From Sycobia sp. Sy_11 (Eukaryota > Arthropoda > Insecta > Hymenoptera > Epichrysomallidae), in contig JACCIC010000048.1 in the NCBI GenBank assembly GCA_018907035.1, positions 2,933,501 through 2,997,500 on the forward strand: DNA of 64,000 nt. Reading direction: 5' to 3'. A program made the position numbers and the translations under genes. Below the pieces are notes generated by a model. The model saw only the letters and a list, made by a program, of their open reading frames with translations. It did no database searches and was not told the origin of the DNA. Shown in pieces: positions 47,664-57,310 of the stretch. The first letter of the stretch is position 1. Every line of letters starts with the position of its first letter.

Positions 47664-48315
47664 TCTCTCTTTCTCTCTCACACGCTGGTCATGTAAACAT
47701 ACATGTACATACATACATACATACACACACCACGCACACATAAATTTTACAAAAAATCCGTAACTCCATTCCCACTGCTTGCCTAAATCATTCGCTTCAG
47801 CATTCAAAATCGGCATCCATTACTCGTGTGGCTCGAAAAGCTTCTATATGCCGCGAGGCTACGAAACTTTCCTCAGACGCTCGGCACAACATATTTGCCT
47901 CGCCTCTTCTACTTCCCCTCATCCTGTATTCTAGTCTATACGTGTATATTACATGGCGACATCAAGCGATTCGAGAATTCGATCTAGAAGAAATGAGATG
48001 AATAATGGAGAGGAGAGGAAAAAATTCGCCGATGATATACGAATGATTTTTCAAAAAAATCTTACTTTTTACTTTATTTTTTACTTTATTTTACGTTTAT
48101 TACTTCGTAAAATTATCATCTAATAAAATTACTCTAAAAGAAAGTCAACTTTATATGATTTTAAAAGAAACTTATTAAAAAAGTTTTGAAAAAGTGACAA
48201 ATCTTATGCCGAATTAGAAAATATTATTTAATTTTTTAAATAATTATTCATATAACTTCCAACTAATTTTATAACATGACTTCAAAAAAATTTCCTTGAC
48301 GTATTTTTATATAAC
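47664..48315. other. Left flank of the BEL element, nothing recognised
   Basis: No coding frame; ends in the candidate target duplication ATGCG at 48316-48320. Confidence 0.4.
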
Positions 48316-48320
48316 ATGCG

Positions 48321-48427
48321 TATACATGTAAACACATATACATACATACATACATATATACATACATACACACATATATAGTACATATATACACACATAT
48401 ATACACATAGTATAACTAACGCGAACA
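48321..48427 (-). repeat. BEL 3' LTR, shortened
   Basis: Matches the first ~100 bp of the right-hand LTR (TGTTCGCGTTAGTTATAC then CATA/TATA-rich sequence to ACATGTATA) and then stops at the candidate duplication. Confidence 0.75.
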
Positions 48428-48462
48428 TTCCGCCCGCCTTCGTCCCCATGGGACGAACCAAA

Positions 48463-48983
48463 CTATTTACTCGAACAATTGTTCTCAGGTTCCTTAGCAG
48501 AATCTTCATTCTTTCTTGGATCTTCCAATAATAACGGAGATAAACATGCGATATGTCTTCGAAAAGTGTTAGTGGCAGTTTTTATAGTGACCACCCTTGC
48601 TAATCCGTCAGGGCCTGGGTGAAATTGTATGACGCGTCCTAAAGGCCATTGGATGGTGGGTATCGATCGTCTTTTACAAGCACGAGTTGACCGACAGAAA
48701 AGTTGTCTGTTGGATCCCGCCATTTACCTCGTTCTTGTAGATGATTTAAATATTCAACGGACCAACGTTTCCAGAATTGAGTTCGGATACGTTCTATGAG
48801 TTGAAATCTACTCAGCCGATTTTCACTTATATTTAAAAATTCTTCATTCGGGATTACGGTAAGTGCTTCTCCGACAAGAAAATGTGCTGGTGTAAGGACG
48901 TTTAAATCGTCGATATCGGAGGTCATAGGGCAGATCGGGCGAGAATTAATACATGCTTCGATTTCTGTCAGTAATGTATACAA
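48463..48983 (-). pseudogene. BEL integrase C-terminal region
   Basis: Two overlapping frames continue the integrase. The first, 48639-48983, contains YTLLTEIEACINSRPICPMT, LTPAHFLVGEAL and FWKRWSVEYLNHLQERGKW, then GQLVLVKDDRYPP. The second, 48463-48723, contains IQWPLGRVIQFHPGPDGLAR and VVTIKTATNTFRRHIACLSP. This order, with the LVLVKDD and WPLGRV motifs (DUF5641-type), is the normal C-terminal end of BEL/Pao pol. Single-base frameshifts near 48970 and near 48650 break it. A basic and acidic tail ends with a stop at 48463, about 35 bp before the LTR. Confidence 0.87.
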
Positions 48984-50637
48984 CTTCGAATGTGAGTTTA
49001 TGGTCGCGGAGAATCCTCTTCAAGTGATGTTTCACGGACTTTACGCCTGCTTCCCAGAGGCCTCCATAGTGTGGTGTGGTAGGAGGAATGAAATTCCAAT
49101 TTGTTCTATCGTTTGCGAGTTGCGTCGAAACTTCTTTATAAAAATTGGAAGCCGCATTGAACATTGATTGAAGCTCCTTATCGGCGCCGTGGAAGGTAGT
49201 AGCATTGTCGCTATATAAATTACGACACATTCCACGTCTGTTGACAAAACGTCGATAAGCAGCTATGAATGTAGAAGAAGTCAGATCACTTACGATTTCT
49301 AAATGTACGGCTCGAGACGCAAAGCAGATAAATAATGCTATGTAGCCCTTATATGCTCTATGCCCACGACCCTTTGATGTCCGAATTAAAATAGGTCCTG
49401 CATAATCCAATCCAGTCGTCATAAATGCACGAGCTGGGGTGACACGGGTTGCAGGCAGGTCACCCATAAGCTGATATGCTAGTCGGGGCTTTACGCGCTG
49501 ACAAATAACGCAATTATGAATTTCGGTTTTAATTAAACGATTTTTACCTAAAATCCATACATTTTGATTTAAAATATTTGCAGTTAGTGTGGGGCCTCCA
49601 TGTAAAGATGCGATATGCGCATGCCGCACAAATAATCTACTCAGAAAAGAACGGTGCGTTAAGATAGGCGGATGTTTTTGATTCTGGCTAAGATTAGAAT
49701 TTGTAAGTCGTCCTCCAACTCGTAAAATGCCGTCTGCACCAATCAACGGATTTAATTTACGAATTGGATTACCTTTTAATAGCATCTTTCCATTTTTTAT
49801 TAATGCTATTTCTGAAGTTAAAGTGACAGATTGATCAAGTCGGATAATTATATTACGCGCTTGATATAATTCGGCAGATGTAAGAAAGGGAGGAAGATTA
49901 TTTGTATCAGCCTTGCGATTTCGCAAACTACGCGATGGTCGTAAACAATATGCTATAACACGGATCATTCGAGTTAATGAAGAAAAACGATCGATTAGTG
50001 TTACTTCAATCTGTGGTTTAGTATGAAGAATACGCACCGGCTCGGGTGTTTGAGGCCAATACTCTTCTGGCTGGGTAAGCCAAGCCGGACCATGCCACCA
50101 TAATGAATTGTTGATTAGTTGAGCCGATGTCCAGCCCCGTGTCGCCAAATCAGCCGGATTCTCTTCTGTGGGTACGTATCTCCATTTTGCTGCAGGCAGC
50201 TCAGTTTGTATATAAGATACTCTATTTGCTACAAACACTTTCCAGTGGCATGGATGCTTTCGTAGCCAGGACAGTACGACCTGACTGTCACACCAAGTAT
50301 AAATCGGAACAGAGGAGAAAAAGTTTAATTTTTTTACGTGACAAAGTAATTTTACAAGCAAGGCAGCGGCACACAGTTCGAGATTAGGAATGCTTTTAGT
50401 TTTTACTGGCGATACTTTTGTCTTTGCAGTTAAAAGTGTAATATGATGCCGCCCGCCGTTCTCTACTCTAATGTAAACAACAGCGGCATAAGCTCGTGAT
50501 GACGCGTCGGAAAAACCGTGAATTTGATATGAAGTATTCGACACAGTGCCTAGCCAACGATCAATAGAAAAAACATTTAAGTCAGTTAAAGTACTACAAT
50601 AGTCTATCCAACGCTTACGTAATTGGCTCGAACACAC
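48946..50637 (-). pseudogene. BEL RNase H and integrase core
   Basis: 563-codon frame with no in-frame ATG at the start (first codon GTG), because it begins at a deletion junction. RNase H (peptidase A17-associated region): IHGFSDASSRAYAAVVYIR near residue 40, then LELCAAALLVKLL, YTWCDSQVVLSWL and EENPADLATRG. Integrase zinc domain: HAHIASLHGGPTL through CVICQRVKPR. Core: GLDYAGPILIR (Asp), LYSDNATTFHGADKEL (Asp) and YGGLWEAGVKSVKHHLKR (Glu), so the catalytic triad is intact. It ends in a frameshift near 48970. Upstream there should be a reverse transcriptase of several hundred residues; it is absent. Confidence 0.92.
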
Positions 50638-52328
50638 ACATTGTCTTCTTCTTTCAATGTATCTTTAAGCATGGGGACTTCTTCGAGATCCCAAAGTGTT
50701 TCTAAAATTTTTGAAAGATAGTCATCAGGGGCACAATATAAGGTCTGTTTGAAATTTGACAATGTATTTTCCGCCCGCCGTGAAACGCGCGCTCTCACCG
50801 GACGCGAAACAATCCATCCCAGTTCTGTGTTCTGTGCAGTTACCGATGAATTTGTGAATCGTTGAAGGCCTGATTTAAGCAGACGCCCATATAGATCTGC
50901 TCCTAATATTAAATCAATTTTATTCGACTCATAAAATTGGGGATCTGCTAATGAAAGATTTTTGAAATTATTTAAGTCTAACGGCAATAATTCACGGCTC
51001 GGAAGTTTTGAAGTGAGACGTCGAAGAACGAGAGCATCAGTCTCCAGACGGAAATTTGAGTCGACCGCCAATTGTAGTGTAAATTTTGTAATAGAACGTG
51101 CAGTACCAGCCGCGCAGGCACCAAGTCCCGTCAGCGGAATATCAACCCGGTTTTTTCTTAGCTCGAGAAGCTGTACGATAGATTCAGTGACAAACGAAAC
51201 CTCTGATCCCTGATTTAACAAAGCGCGCGCAATAGTTTGTTTACCATTTGGACCTATAATGATAACACGTACTGTTGCGAGCAGTACCGCATAGCGAGGC
51301 ATGCTCATACTCGCTGTATGTGAATTGATACTCGGCGCCGTAACTGTTTCCTTTGTTTCGGTGGATTTATGAGAATTCTCTATGTTACTTCGATTCGAAT
51401 GCGTAGCTTGCTTTTTTCCAAAGTGTAAGAGCGTGTGATGCTTTTCACGGCAATTAAAGCAGCGCTTGTTAGATGTACAATCTCGAAATTTGTGCGATGC
51501 AAGGCAGTTAAAACAAAGACGTAAACGTTTTATATGAGCCCCACGATCATACGCGGATTTTGCTAGGAATTTCGAGCATTTAAAAATGGAATGTTCTTCC
51601 GAACAATATAAACATTTCGAGTCGCCCGGAAAGGATTTCCTTGCACTAGTGTGTAATATTTTTCGAGGATTTGTAATGTTTTTGTTAGGTAGTGAAATTG
51701 TTTTATTTATTTTATGATCTGAAACCATCATTAATGCTTGCGTGCGTTTTTCGAGAAAGTTCGCAAATTCTTTAAATTTCGGAAAATTATCTAAAATATC
51801 TAAATCGTCACTCGGACTTCTTGAAAATTGTTTATCTTTAAAACTGAGCTCGGATTCCCATACTTTACGAGTTTCTGCATCTAATCTGTTACTAACTAGA
51901 TAAACTAACCAAATGTCCCAATTATCTACATGCATCTTTAAATTACGCAACGCACGCACAATACGCAGAGCCTCATCAGATAGACTTTGAAGATCGCTCG
52001 ATGATTCTTTTTTCAAATAAGGTAAATTTAATAGAGCTGAAAAATGATTGTAAACCGTCAATTTTGGATTGTAAAAACGTGATTTAAGTGCTTGCCAAGT
52101 TGATTCGTAATTAGCATTTGTTGTTGCTATATCTTTTACCAAATCTGCCGCCGTACCGACCAGACATGATTTCAGATATTGAAGCTTGGTCGCGTCGGAA
52201 ATTCGTGAAGTATTGTGAACGAGCAATGAAAACAAATCACGAAAACTTTCCCAATCTTCATACCGTCCTGAAAACGTTGGAAGGTCTAATTTAGGTAGTT
52301 TTGCCGGACGCGAGTCATTATCGGTCAA
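50604..52328 (-). pseudogene. BEL Gag and protease
   Basis: 574-codon frame. Near the start is LPKLDLPTFSGRYEDWESFR, the DUF1759 Gag signature of BEL/Pao. Cysteine-rich knuckles lie near residues 240-305 (CLYCSEEHSIFKC, CFNCLASHKFRDC, CFNCREKHHTLLH). The retropepsin follows near residue 370 as ARALLNQGSEVSFVTES, with a DLILGADLYG-like motif near 475. The catalytic Asp of the D-S/T/Q-G triad is Asn here (LLNQGSE), so the protease would be inactive. The frame then reads LETLWDLEEVPM, the segment that normally leads into reverse transcriptase, and is cut off at about 50640. The true start is in the upstream frame. Confidence 0.9.
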
Positions 52329-52663
52329 ATATCGTTAGTTTCATTTCTACTTTCAAATTCGGATAATAAGGATACGAATACATCAACTGTATCTTCATAA
52401 CTTATTTGTATTTTCGTAAAAATGCTATCTGTAATATAACTGTCCTCTTTCCCATTAAGTTTCACGACGATCTCGGCATGTGTTTTTCGCGCCTCATCCC
52501 ATATTTTATGAATTCCCTCCAAGCGGGAGACAACAATACTCTTATTTAGAGAATCACGAGATCTTTCTGTTATTCGTGAATGCATTAATTTAATCTCCTC
52601 TATACGTGCCTTTTGTGCAGCTGCTAATATTTTAACTGCAGTGGGTGCCATAGTAATGAACAC
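52325..52663 (-). pseudogene. BEL Gag N-terminus
   Basis: 112-codon frame with ATG at 52663 or, more likely, the second ATG at 52651 (MAPTAVKILAAAQKARIEEI). It is an amphipathic, coiled-coil-like N-terminal segment of a BEL-type Gag. It ends in TGA at 52325 where a one-base frame change separates it from the DUF1759 part. About 605 bp of non-coding leader lies between it and the primer site. Confidence 0.8.
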
Positions 52664-53269
52664 AGAAATGAAAGTCTAAACTAAACGTTTCCAAACAAAA
52701 TATCGAAATCAGTAGATATATAAGTATACTCTCAAGTGAAACGCGACACGCTGCGCTTACTATGAAAACTAATGTAAACAATTATAAAATATACCCAGAG
52801 TGGAGAGATTACCCGGAAATAATATTTATACACATTGATAATATTAATTATATATTAATTAATGGTATTAACTAAATATAACGTAGAAAAAAAAAACAAA
52901 GACGAGCGCAGCCTAAAATTACATACCATATATAAAACTAAATTATCTTATATTTAGTTACATAGAATTAGTATAATATAGAATTGAATTAATAAAGAAA
53001 AATACTTTAAGTAAAGCGAAATCTGCAACAAATCTTTGAACAATAAATTATAGCTAAATAATAATTTCCTATTCTATATTTTACCAACACTTACTGTATA
53101 TAAAATCACACGCAAATATTACTAAATTATAATATAAGCTAGATTCTAATATAGAAATAAATTATAATATAAAATAAAGCGAAACAAAGCATAAAATACT
53201 ATAAGACACAAACAATATAAAATTTACGTTTGCCTTCTTTCTACTATAATCGTAATCATCAACTTCACC
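52664..53269. other. BEL untranslated leader
   Basis: AT-rich, without frames; lies between Gag and the primer site. Confidence 0.6.
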
Positions 53270-53287
53270 TCCTCACCCGGGGCACCA
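53270..53287 (-). promoter_or_regulatory. BEL primer binding site
   Basis: On the plus strand this ends GGGGCACCA, like a tRNA 3' acceptor ending in CCA. On the minus strand it reads TGGTGCCCCGGGTGAGG beginning about 4 bp after the LTR end. I did not assign the tRNA. Confidence 0.75.
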
Positions 53288-53291
53288 AAAA

Positions 53292-54158
53292 TGTTTTTGA
53301 CAGATTAAGAATTAAAACTAATAATAATAAGTCTCATTATTGAGGAGAAAGGAGAAATTGTGATTAGGATCTTCTACAAAACATTAATAAAGGCAATTTT
53401 ATATTCAAAATGCAAGTTAAATTTATTCTTATTAAACTAAATGGCATAAAAAACCTCCACTCAGTGAGTGGAGGAAAAAGCCGTACAATAATTTAAATAA
53501 ATAGTAATGCTTATTTAAATGATCATTTAAATTGAAGGTATCTGAGAACTAAATCTTACCACTAATAAGCTAATTCGAATCCTCTTGAAAAGATCTCTAT
53601 ACCAGCCTCGTCAGGCTGTAGAATCCTGAAGGTCGGCACCGTTGGCCAAAAATAATCACGCTCGGGGCCCTCGCGCCCGTAATCGAGGTGATGAGTCTCT
53701 GGCGACTCCACACAAAACTCCTTCAGCTTAAAAACCACACTCAGGCACTCGCGCCCTTACTTGAGGTGGTGAGTCGCAGGCGACTCCACAACACACCTTC
53801 AGGTCTAAAATAATAGGCGATCGATTCAAGAAGTACGTCGACGTTTTATACAGACGAAAAGGCACTTTTCTCTCTAACGGCTCGCGCTCGAATGAAAATA
53901 AAAATACAAAAAGGTTTTACATTGCACCGGCGCTCCTCCACTCACTGCGTAATATAAACAATCATATCCGGTTACAATGCCTAAATCAAGTGGTCATATA
54001 TATTGTATGCCGAACTATAAAAGAATATAATATAATTTACCATACAATATATATTCACATATATACATGTAAACACATACATACATACATACATACATAC
54101 ACACATATATAGTACATATATACACACATACATACACATAGTATAACTAACGCGAACA
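53292..54158 (-). repeat. BEL 5' LTR with internal duplication and hairpins
   Basis: About 867 bp from TGTTCGCG (54158) to a terminal ACA (53292). It includes a 78-bp-period duplication at 53670-53747 and 53748-53810, a 7-bp GAGTCGC/GCGACTC hairpin at 53771-53786, and a perfect 10-bp hairpin CCTCCACTCA/TGAGTGGAGG at 53454-53474. Confidence 0.75.
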
Positions 54159-54163
54159 ATGCG

Positions 54164-54764
54164 TATTTACAAACTTGTGATCGATGTAAAACAACCCTCT
54201 AATTAAAAAAACAATACCGATTAATTATTAATGTAAAAATAATTTCTAAATATACAAGAAAATGCACACGTTGAATTTAGAGAACCCTGCTGCTTAAAAG
54301 CACTTATATGTACCTAATAAGAAAGTCTATATAGTAAACATTATTTCCAAAATTTAAAATTCTTTTTGCATGTTCTGTAAATACGTAGTTATCTGAAAGC
54401 CATTCAGCGAGTTTTTAATATAATCCAGCAGCTGCTCCTCAAAATAAGTTTTAATAATAACAAGTGATTGCTTCAATAAAAATCAGTTAATCTAGCATCA
54501 TGAATTTGGTAGTAAACTTTTAACGGAAATTTTAACCGAACGCTAATTTGACGATCCGACTTGAGGTATTTTACGTATACTTGAATATTACGGTCTATTC
54601 TGCAAAGTACATAATCACATAAAAATATTATTCAATCAGTTCTTACAATGTGCCTATAGAAAAGCTGCTTCTATTTCTATATATTTATAAATGTTTATTA
54701 ATATATCTAAGAATAAATATGTTTATTAACTCATAATATTTTAATTCTTACATTATATATATAT
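54164..54764. other. AT-rich right flank, nothing recognised
   Basis: No frame or repeat recognised. Confidence 0.4.
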
Positions 54765-55045
54765 TGTTGGGTTTCCTCGACATTAATATATACATTCGGG
54801 TACAAAAATAAATGTGCCTCTATTTCTATCTATAACTATTGTAGGCCGCTATAAATGTTTATGACACCTTCGGTACTATAGGAGCCCTTTTCTACCTGGC
54901 CCTCCTCTATAAGACTGCCACTGCAAGTCTCTATACTGTCTGTTGTGCGTAGTCATTCATATCGAGAAGTCGTGCTTTCCATTTCATGTTTTGAATAAAA
55001 TATTGTTACATTCAATCTTAAGATTTCTTTATTTAGAACCTAATT

Positions 55046-55049
<4 letters not shown>
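54765..55049 (+). mobile_element. Candidate solo LTR (TG...CA)
   Basis: Starts TGTTGGGTTTCCTCG and ends TTTCCA. It contains a GCTATAAATG TATA-type box (about 54849) and a TGAATAAAATATTG polyadenylation-type signal (about 54991), spaced as in LTRs. ATAT lies on both sides, but inside TA-rich DNA this is weak evidence of a duplication. It is unrelated to the other LTRs here. Confidence 0.5.

Positions 55050-55050
<1 letters not shown>

Positions 55051-55106
<56 letters not shown>
55051..55106. repeat. (TA)n microsatellite
   Basis: About 28 TA units between the candidate solo LTR and the Helitron-like end. Confidence 0.9.
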
Positions 55107-55107
<1 letters not shown>

Positions 55108-55140
55108 TAGCATCCCCCGTCTCGGCTTCGCCCGAGATAA
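55107..55140 (-). mobile_element. Helitron-type 3' terminus
   Basis: On the minus strand the sequence reads hairpin (TCTCGG/CCGAGA, 55137-55120, six-base loop), about nine bases, then CTAG (55110-55107) followed by T. A short GC-rich hairpin about ten bases before CTRR, with insertion between A and T, is the Helitron 3' end signature. The element body would extend to higher coordinates; I could not fix its 5' end. Confidence 0.55.
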
Positions 55141-55364
55141 TAATTTAACCGATTTCTTAAACAATTCAATAATATGTAATAAAACGTACTCTCGATATAA
55201 AAATCTATATCACTATAAAGAATTGACCGTAATTTACCTATCCTTGCTTCTGTATATACAGTATGTATATACAGAATGTACAACCGTATTTAATACACAC
55301 ATGTATGCATGTTACATACAGCTTCTATGGGGAACATTGTTTTTTTGATTTCGTGCAGTTGAAA

Positions 55365-56062
55365 AATATGTCCAAGTGTCTCGAGACGACGTTTACAGAG
55401 AGTATAATGTTCGGACTATAGGAAATGTCTCGGGACGACTACTATAGAGCGTTTTCTTTTGGGGAGGTATAATACTATGTCCAGGTATCCCGGGATGACT
55501 CTTACTGGAAGTGTGCGTGTTCGAATGATAGAATACGAATATTTTCATAGAAGTCGTACTGACATACATGGGCATTGTTTCCCATAAACTATACACGAAA
55601 TTCCTCGTAAAAGTCGTTCAAAAACACCTGGAAATCGCATTCTATCATCCGAACACAAAACTCCTCGTAGAAGTTGTTTTGACGTACCTAAACATTGTTT
55701 CCTACGAACTAAACACGATAGTCCCAGTAGAACTCGTCCCGAGAAAGCTAGCGTCGCTTCCTAACGACTCTACTCCTTAACACATTACTCCCCCTAGAAG
55801 TCATTCGGAAAGACCTAGATATCGTATTTTACCGTTCCAACACGAATCTTCCCATAGAAGTTGATTTCGTCATACCTCTACGTCGTTTTCTATCAACTAA
55901 ATACAATATTTCCCGAACAAATTGCCCAGAGACACCTGGACATTGCATTCTATCATCCGAACACACAACTGCCTATACAAATCGTCTTGAGGCAGCGGGA
56001 TATTGTAATCGACCGCCCGTACACGCCAATACAATATTTCTCAGTAGAAACCGTATTAAAAG
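55365..56062. repeat. Diverged ~60-bp minisatellite with orientation switch
   Basis: At least eight forward units from about 55549, each near 60 bp with the outline AGAAGTCGTn, ACCTGGACATTG, TTCTATCATCCGAACAC and CTCCTCGT. Before about 55549 two or three units run in the opposite orientation. Units are well diverged from each other. The forward half reads as a 20-residue periodic peptide (55568-55780 and 55861-56060, for example VKVVQKHLEIAFYHPNTKLL). Confidence 0.8.
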
Positions 56063-56098
56063 GGGTATTATATAATCTGTACAATATAATATACATAC

Positions 56099-56104
<6 letters not shown>

Positions 56105-56150
<46 letters not shown>
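56105..56150. repeat. (TA)n microsatellite
   Basis: About 22 TA units following the minisatellite. Confidence 0.9.
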
Positions 56151-56153
<3 letters not shown>

Positions 56154-56276
56154 TCGAGGTTGTTGTTAAAGAACCCTATTCTGAACTTAATATAATGTAT
56201 ACAAATAAAAATATAATTTTTCGTAAAAAACTATATTCAGTATGATTTGGTATACAGAACCATTTTATAAAAGAAG

Positions 56277-56278
<2 letters not shown>

Positions 56279-56329
<51 letters not shown>
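56279..56329. repeat. (GA)n microsatellite
   Basis: About 25 GA units. Confidence 0.9.
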
Positions 56330-56332
<3 letters not shown>

Positions 56333-56499
56333 CTCATATAAGAGAAAATAGAATTTACAAAAATCAAAAGATATCCATAAGGTGTGAGTGTAGTGTCATA
56401 TTAACCTGAAGAACAAAAAAAAGGTAATACCGACTAACGCCACACCTTCTTTAGGATACGAATTCCAAAGTTGGATATGAACATTCGTTTGAGCTGGCC

Positions 56500-56725
56500 T
56501 GGTATTAATACTTTAAGCAGACTACTTTGAATTGATGTTCGTGATTCAAGACGCCACCTAGTGGCTGTTGATGCAACTAATTGTTAAAACTTTTAGCTTA
56601 ATTTATTGATGAAAGTAAAATGATTTTCAATAAAAAACATAGCATATGTCCTTCCCAAAATAAAGAACATGAAATATTTCGAAGATAATAATATAAACTA
56701 AAATTTACATAAAAAAAAGTTTGGT
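56500..56725 (-). repeat. Inverted partner of 35813-36215
   Basis: Its reverse complement matches the flanks of the 35.8-36.2 kb segment, including a GCCAGCTCAAAC block beside the LINE fragment, TAGGTGGCGT, and CATCAATAAATTAAG. It lacks the microsatellite and Helitron-like middle, so it may represent the empty version. Confidence 0.7.
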
Positions 56726-57262
56726 TTTAAAGTAAATGTATTATTAAAGAAAATAATCTTTTTAACTAGATTTTAATACAAATATTTACATTGTAATAAA
56801 AAACTAAGTTTACTCTTCATTTTAGTTTATGAATTATTTTTCTGTATTTAAGAAGGAATTCGTATTGTTGCAGGATAATTTATTTATCATTAAAAACAGA
56901 TTTCATACAACTATTTATTGCAATAAGAGTGAAACAAGTTCATCATTATTGCTGCTCTTCGAGTTAAATTAAAGAATAAATGAAATAATAAAAACAAAAG
57001 AATAAATGTCTATTAGTTATGATATCATGGCCATTAAATACACGTGTATATAATCACATGAAGCACAGCTTGAGTTCCTGGGAAAGATAGAGAAAAAGAG
57101 ATACAAAGAGAGTTCTCATACAAAGAGAAGTTTTCATTTAAGCAGTCAGGCAAAATGTCAAAGGTCGATACGTGTCAGTGCACAAAGTTATGAAACAGGA
57201 AAGGGAGGAAGGGTGCAGAGGACAGCCAGGTGCAAGAGGGACGGTGAAATGTAATGCGAAAG

Positions 57263-57269
<7 letters not shown>
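56726..57269. other. AT-rich then GA-rich sequence, nothing recognised
   Basis: Frames near 57172 are short and low in complexity. Confidence 0.4.

Positions 57270-57307
<38 letters not shown>
57270..57307. repeat. (GA)n microsatellite
   Basis: About 18 GA units. Confidence 0.9.

Positions 57308-57310
<3 letters not shown>

Larger units (their letters stand above)
48321..54158 (-). mobile_element. BEL/Pao LTR retrotransposon lacking its reverse transcriptase
   Basis: Minus-strand element. The 5' LTR lies at the right, with a primer site TGGTGCCCCGGGTGAGG reading leftward from 53287. Gag with zinc knuckles, protease, RNase H and integrase follow leftward, then a purine-rich tract (GGCGGGCGGAA, minus strand) just before TGTTCGCG, the LTR start, at 48427. 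The right LTR also starts TGTTCGCG at 54158. The candidate duplication ATGCG flanks it at 48316-48320 and 54159-54163. The reverse transcriptase domain is missing altogether between 50637 and 50660, and the 3' LTR is only about 107 bp. Confidence 0.88.

Noticed and set aside
55365..56062. CRISPR-like regular array
   Set aside because: The units are contiguous and diverged, with no constant repeat plus unique spacer pattern. The DNA is eukaryotic.
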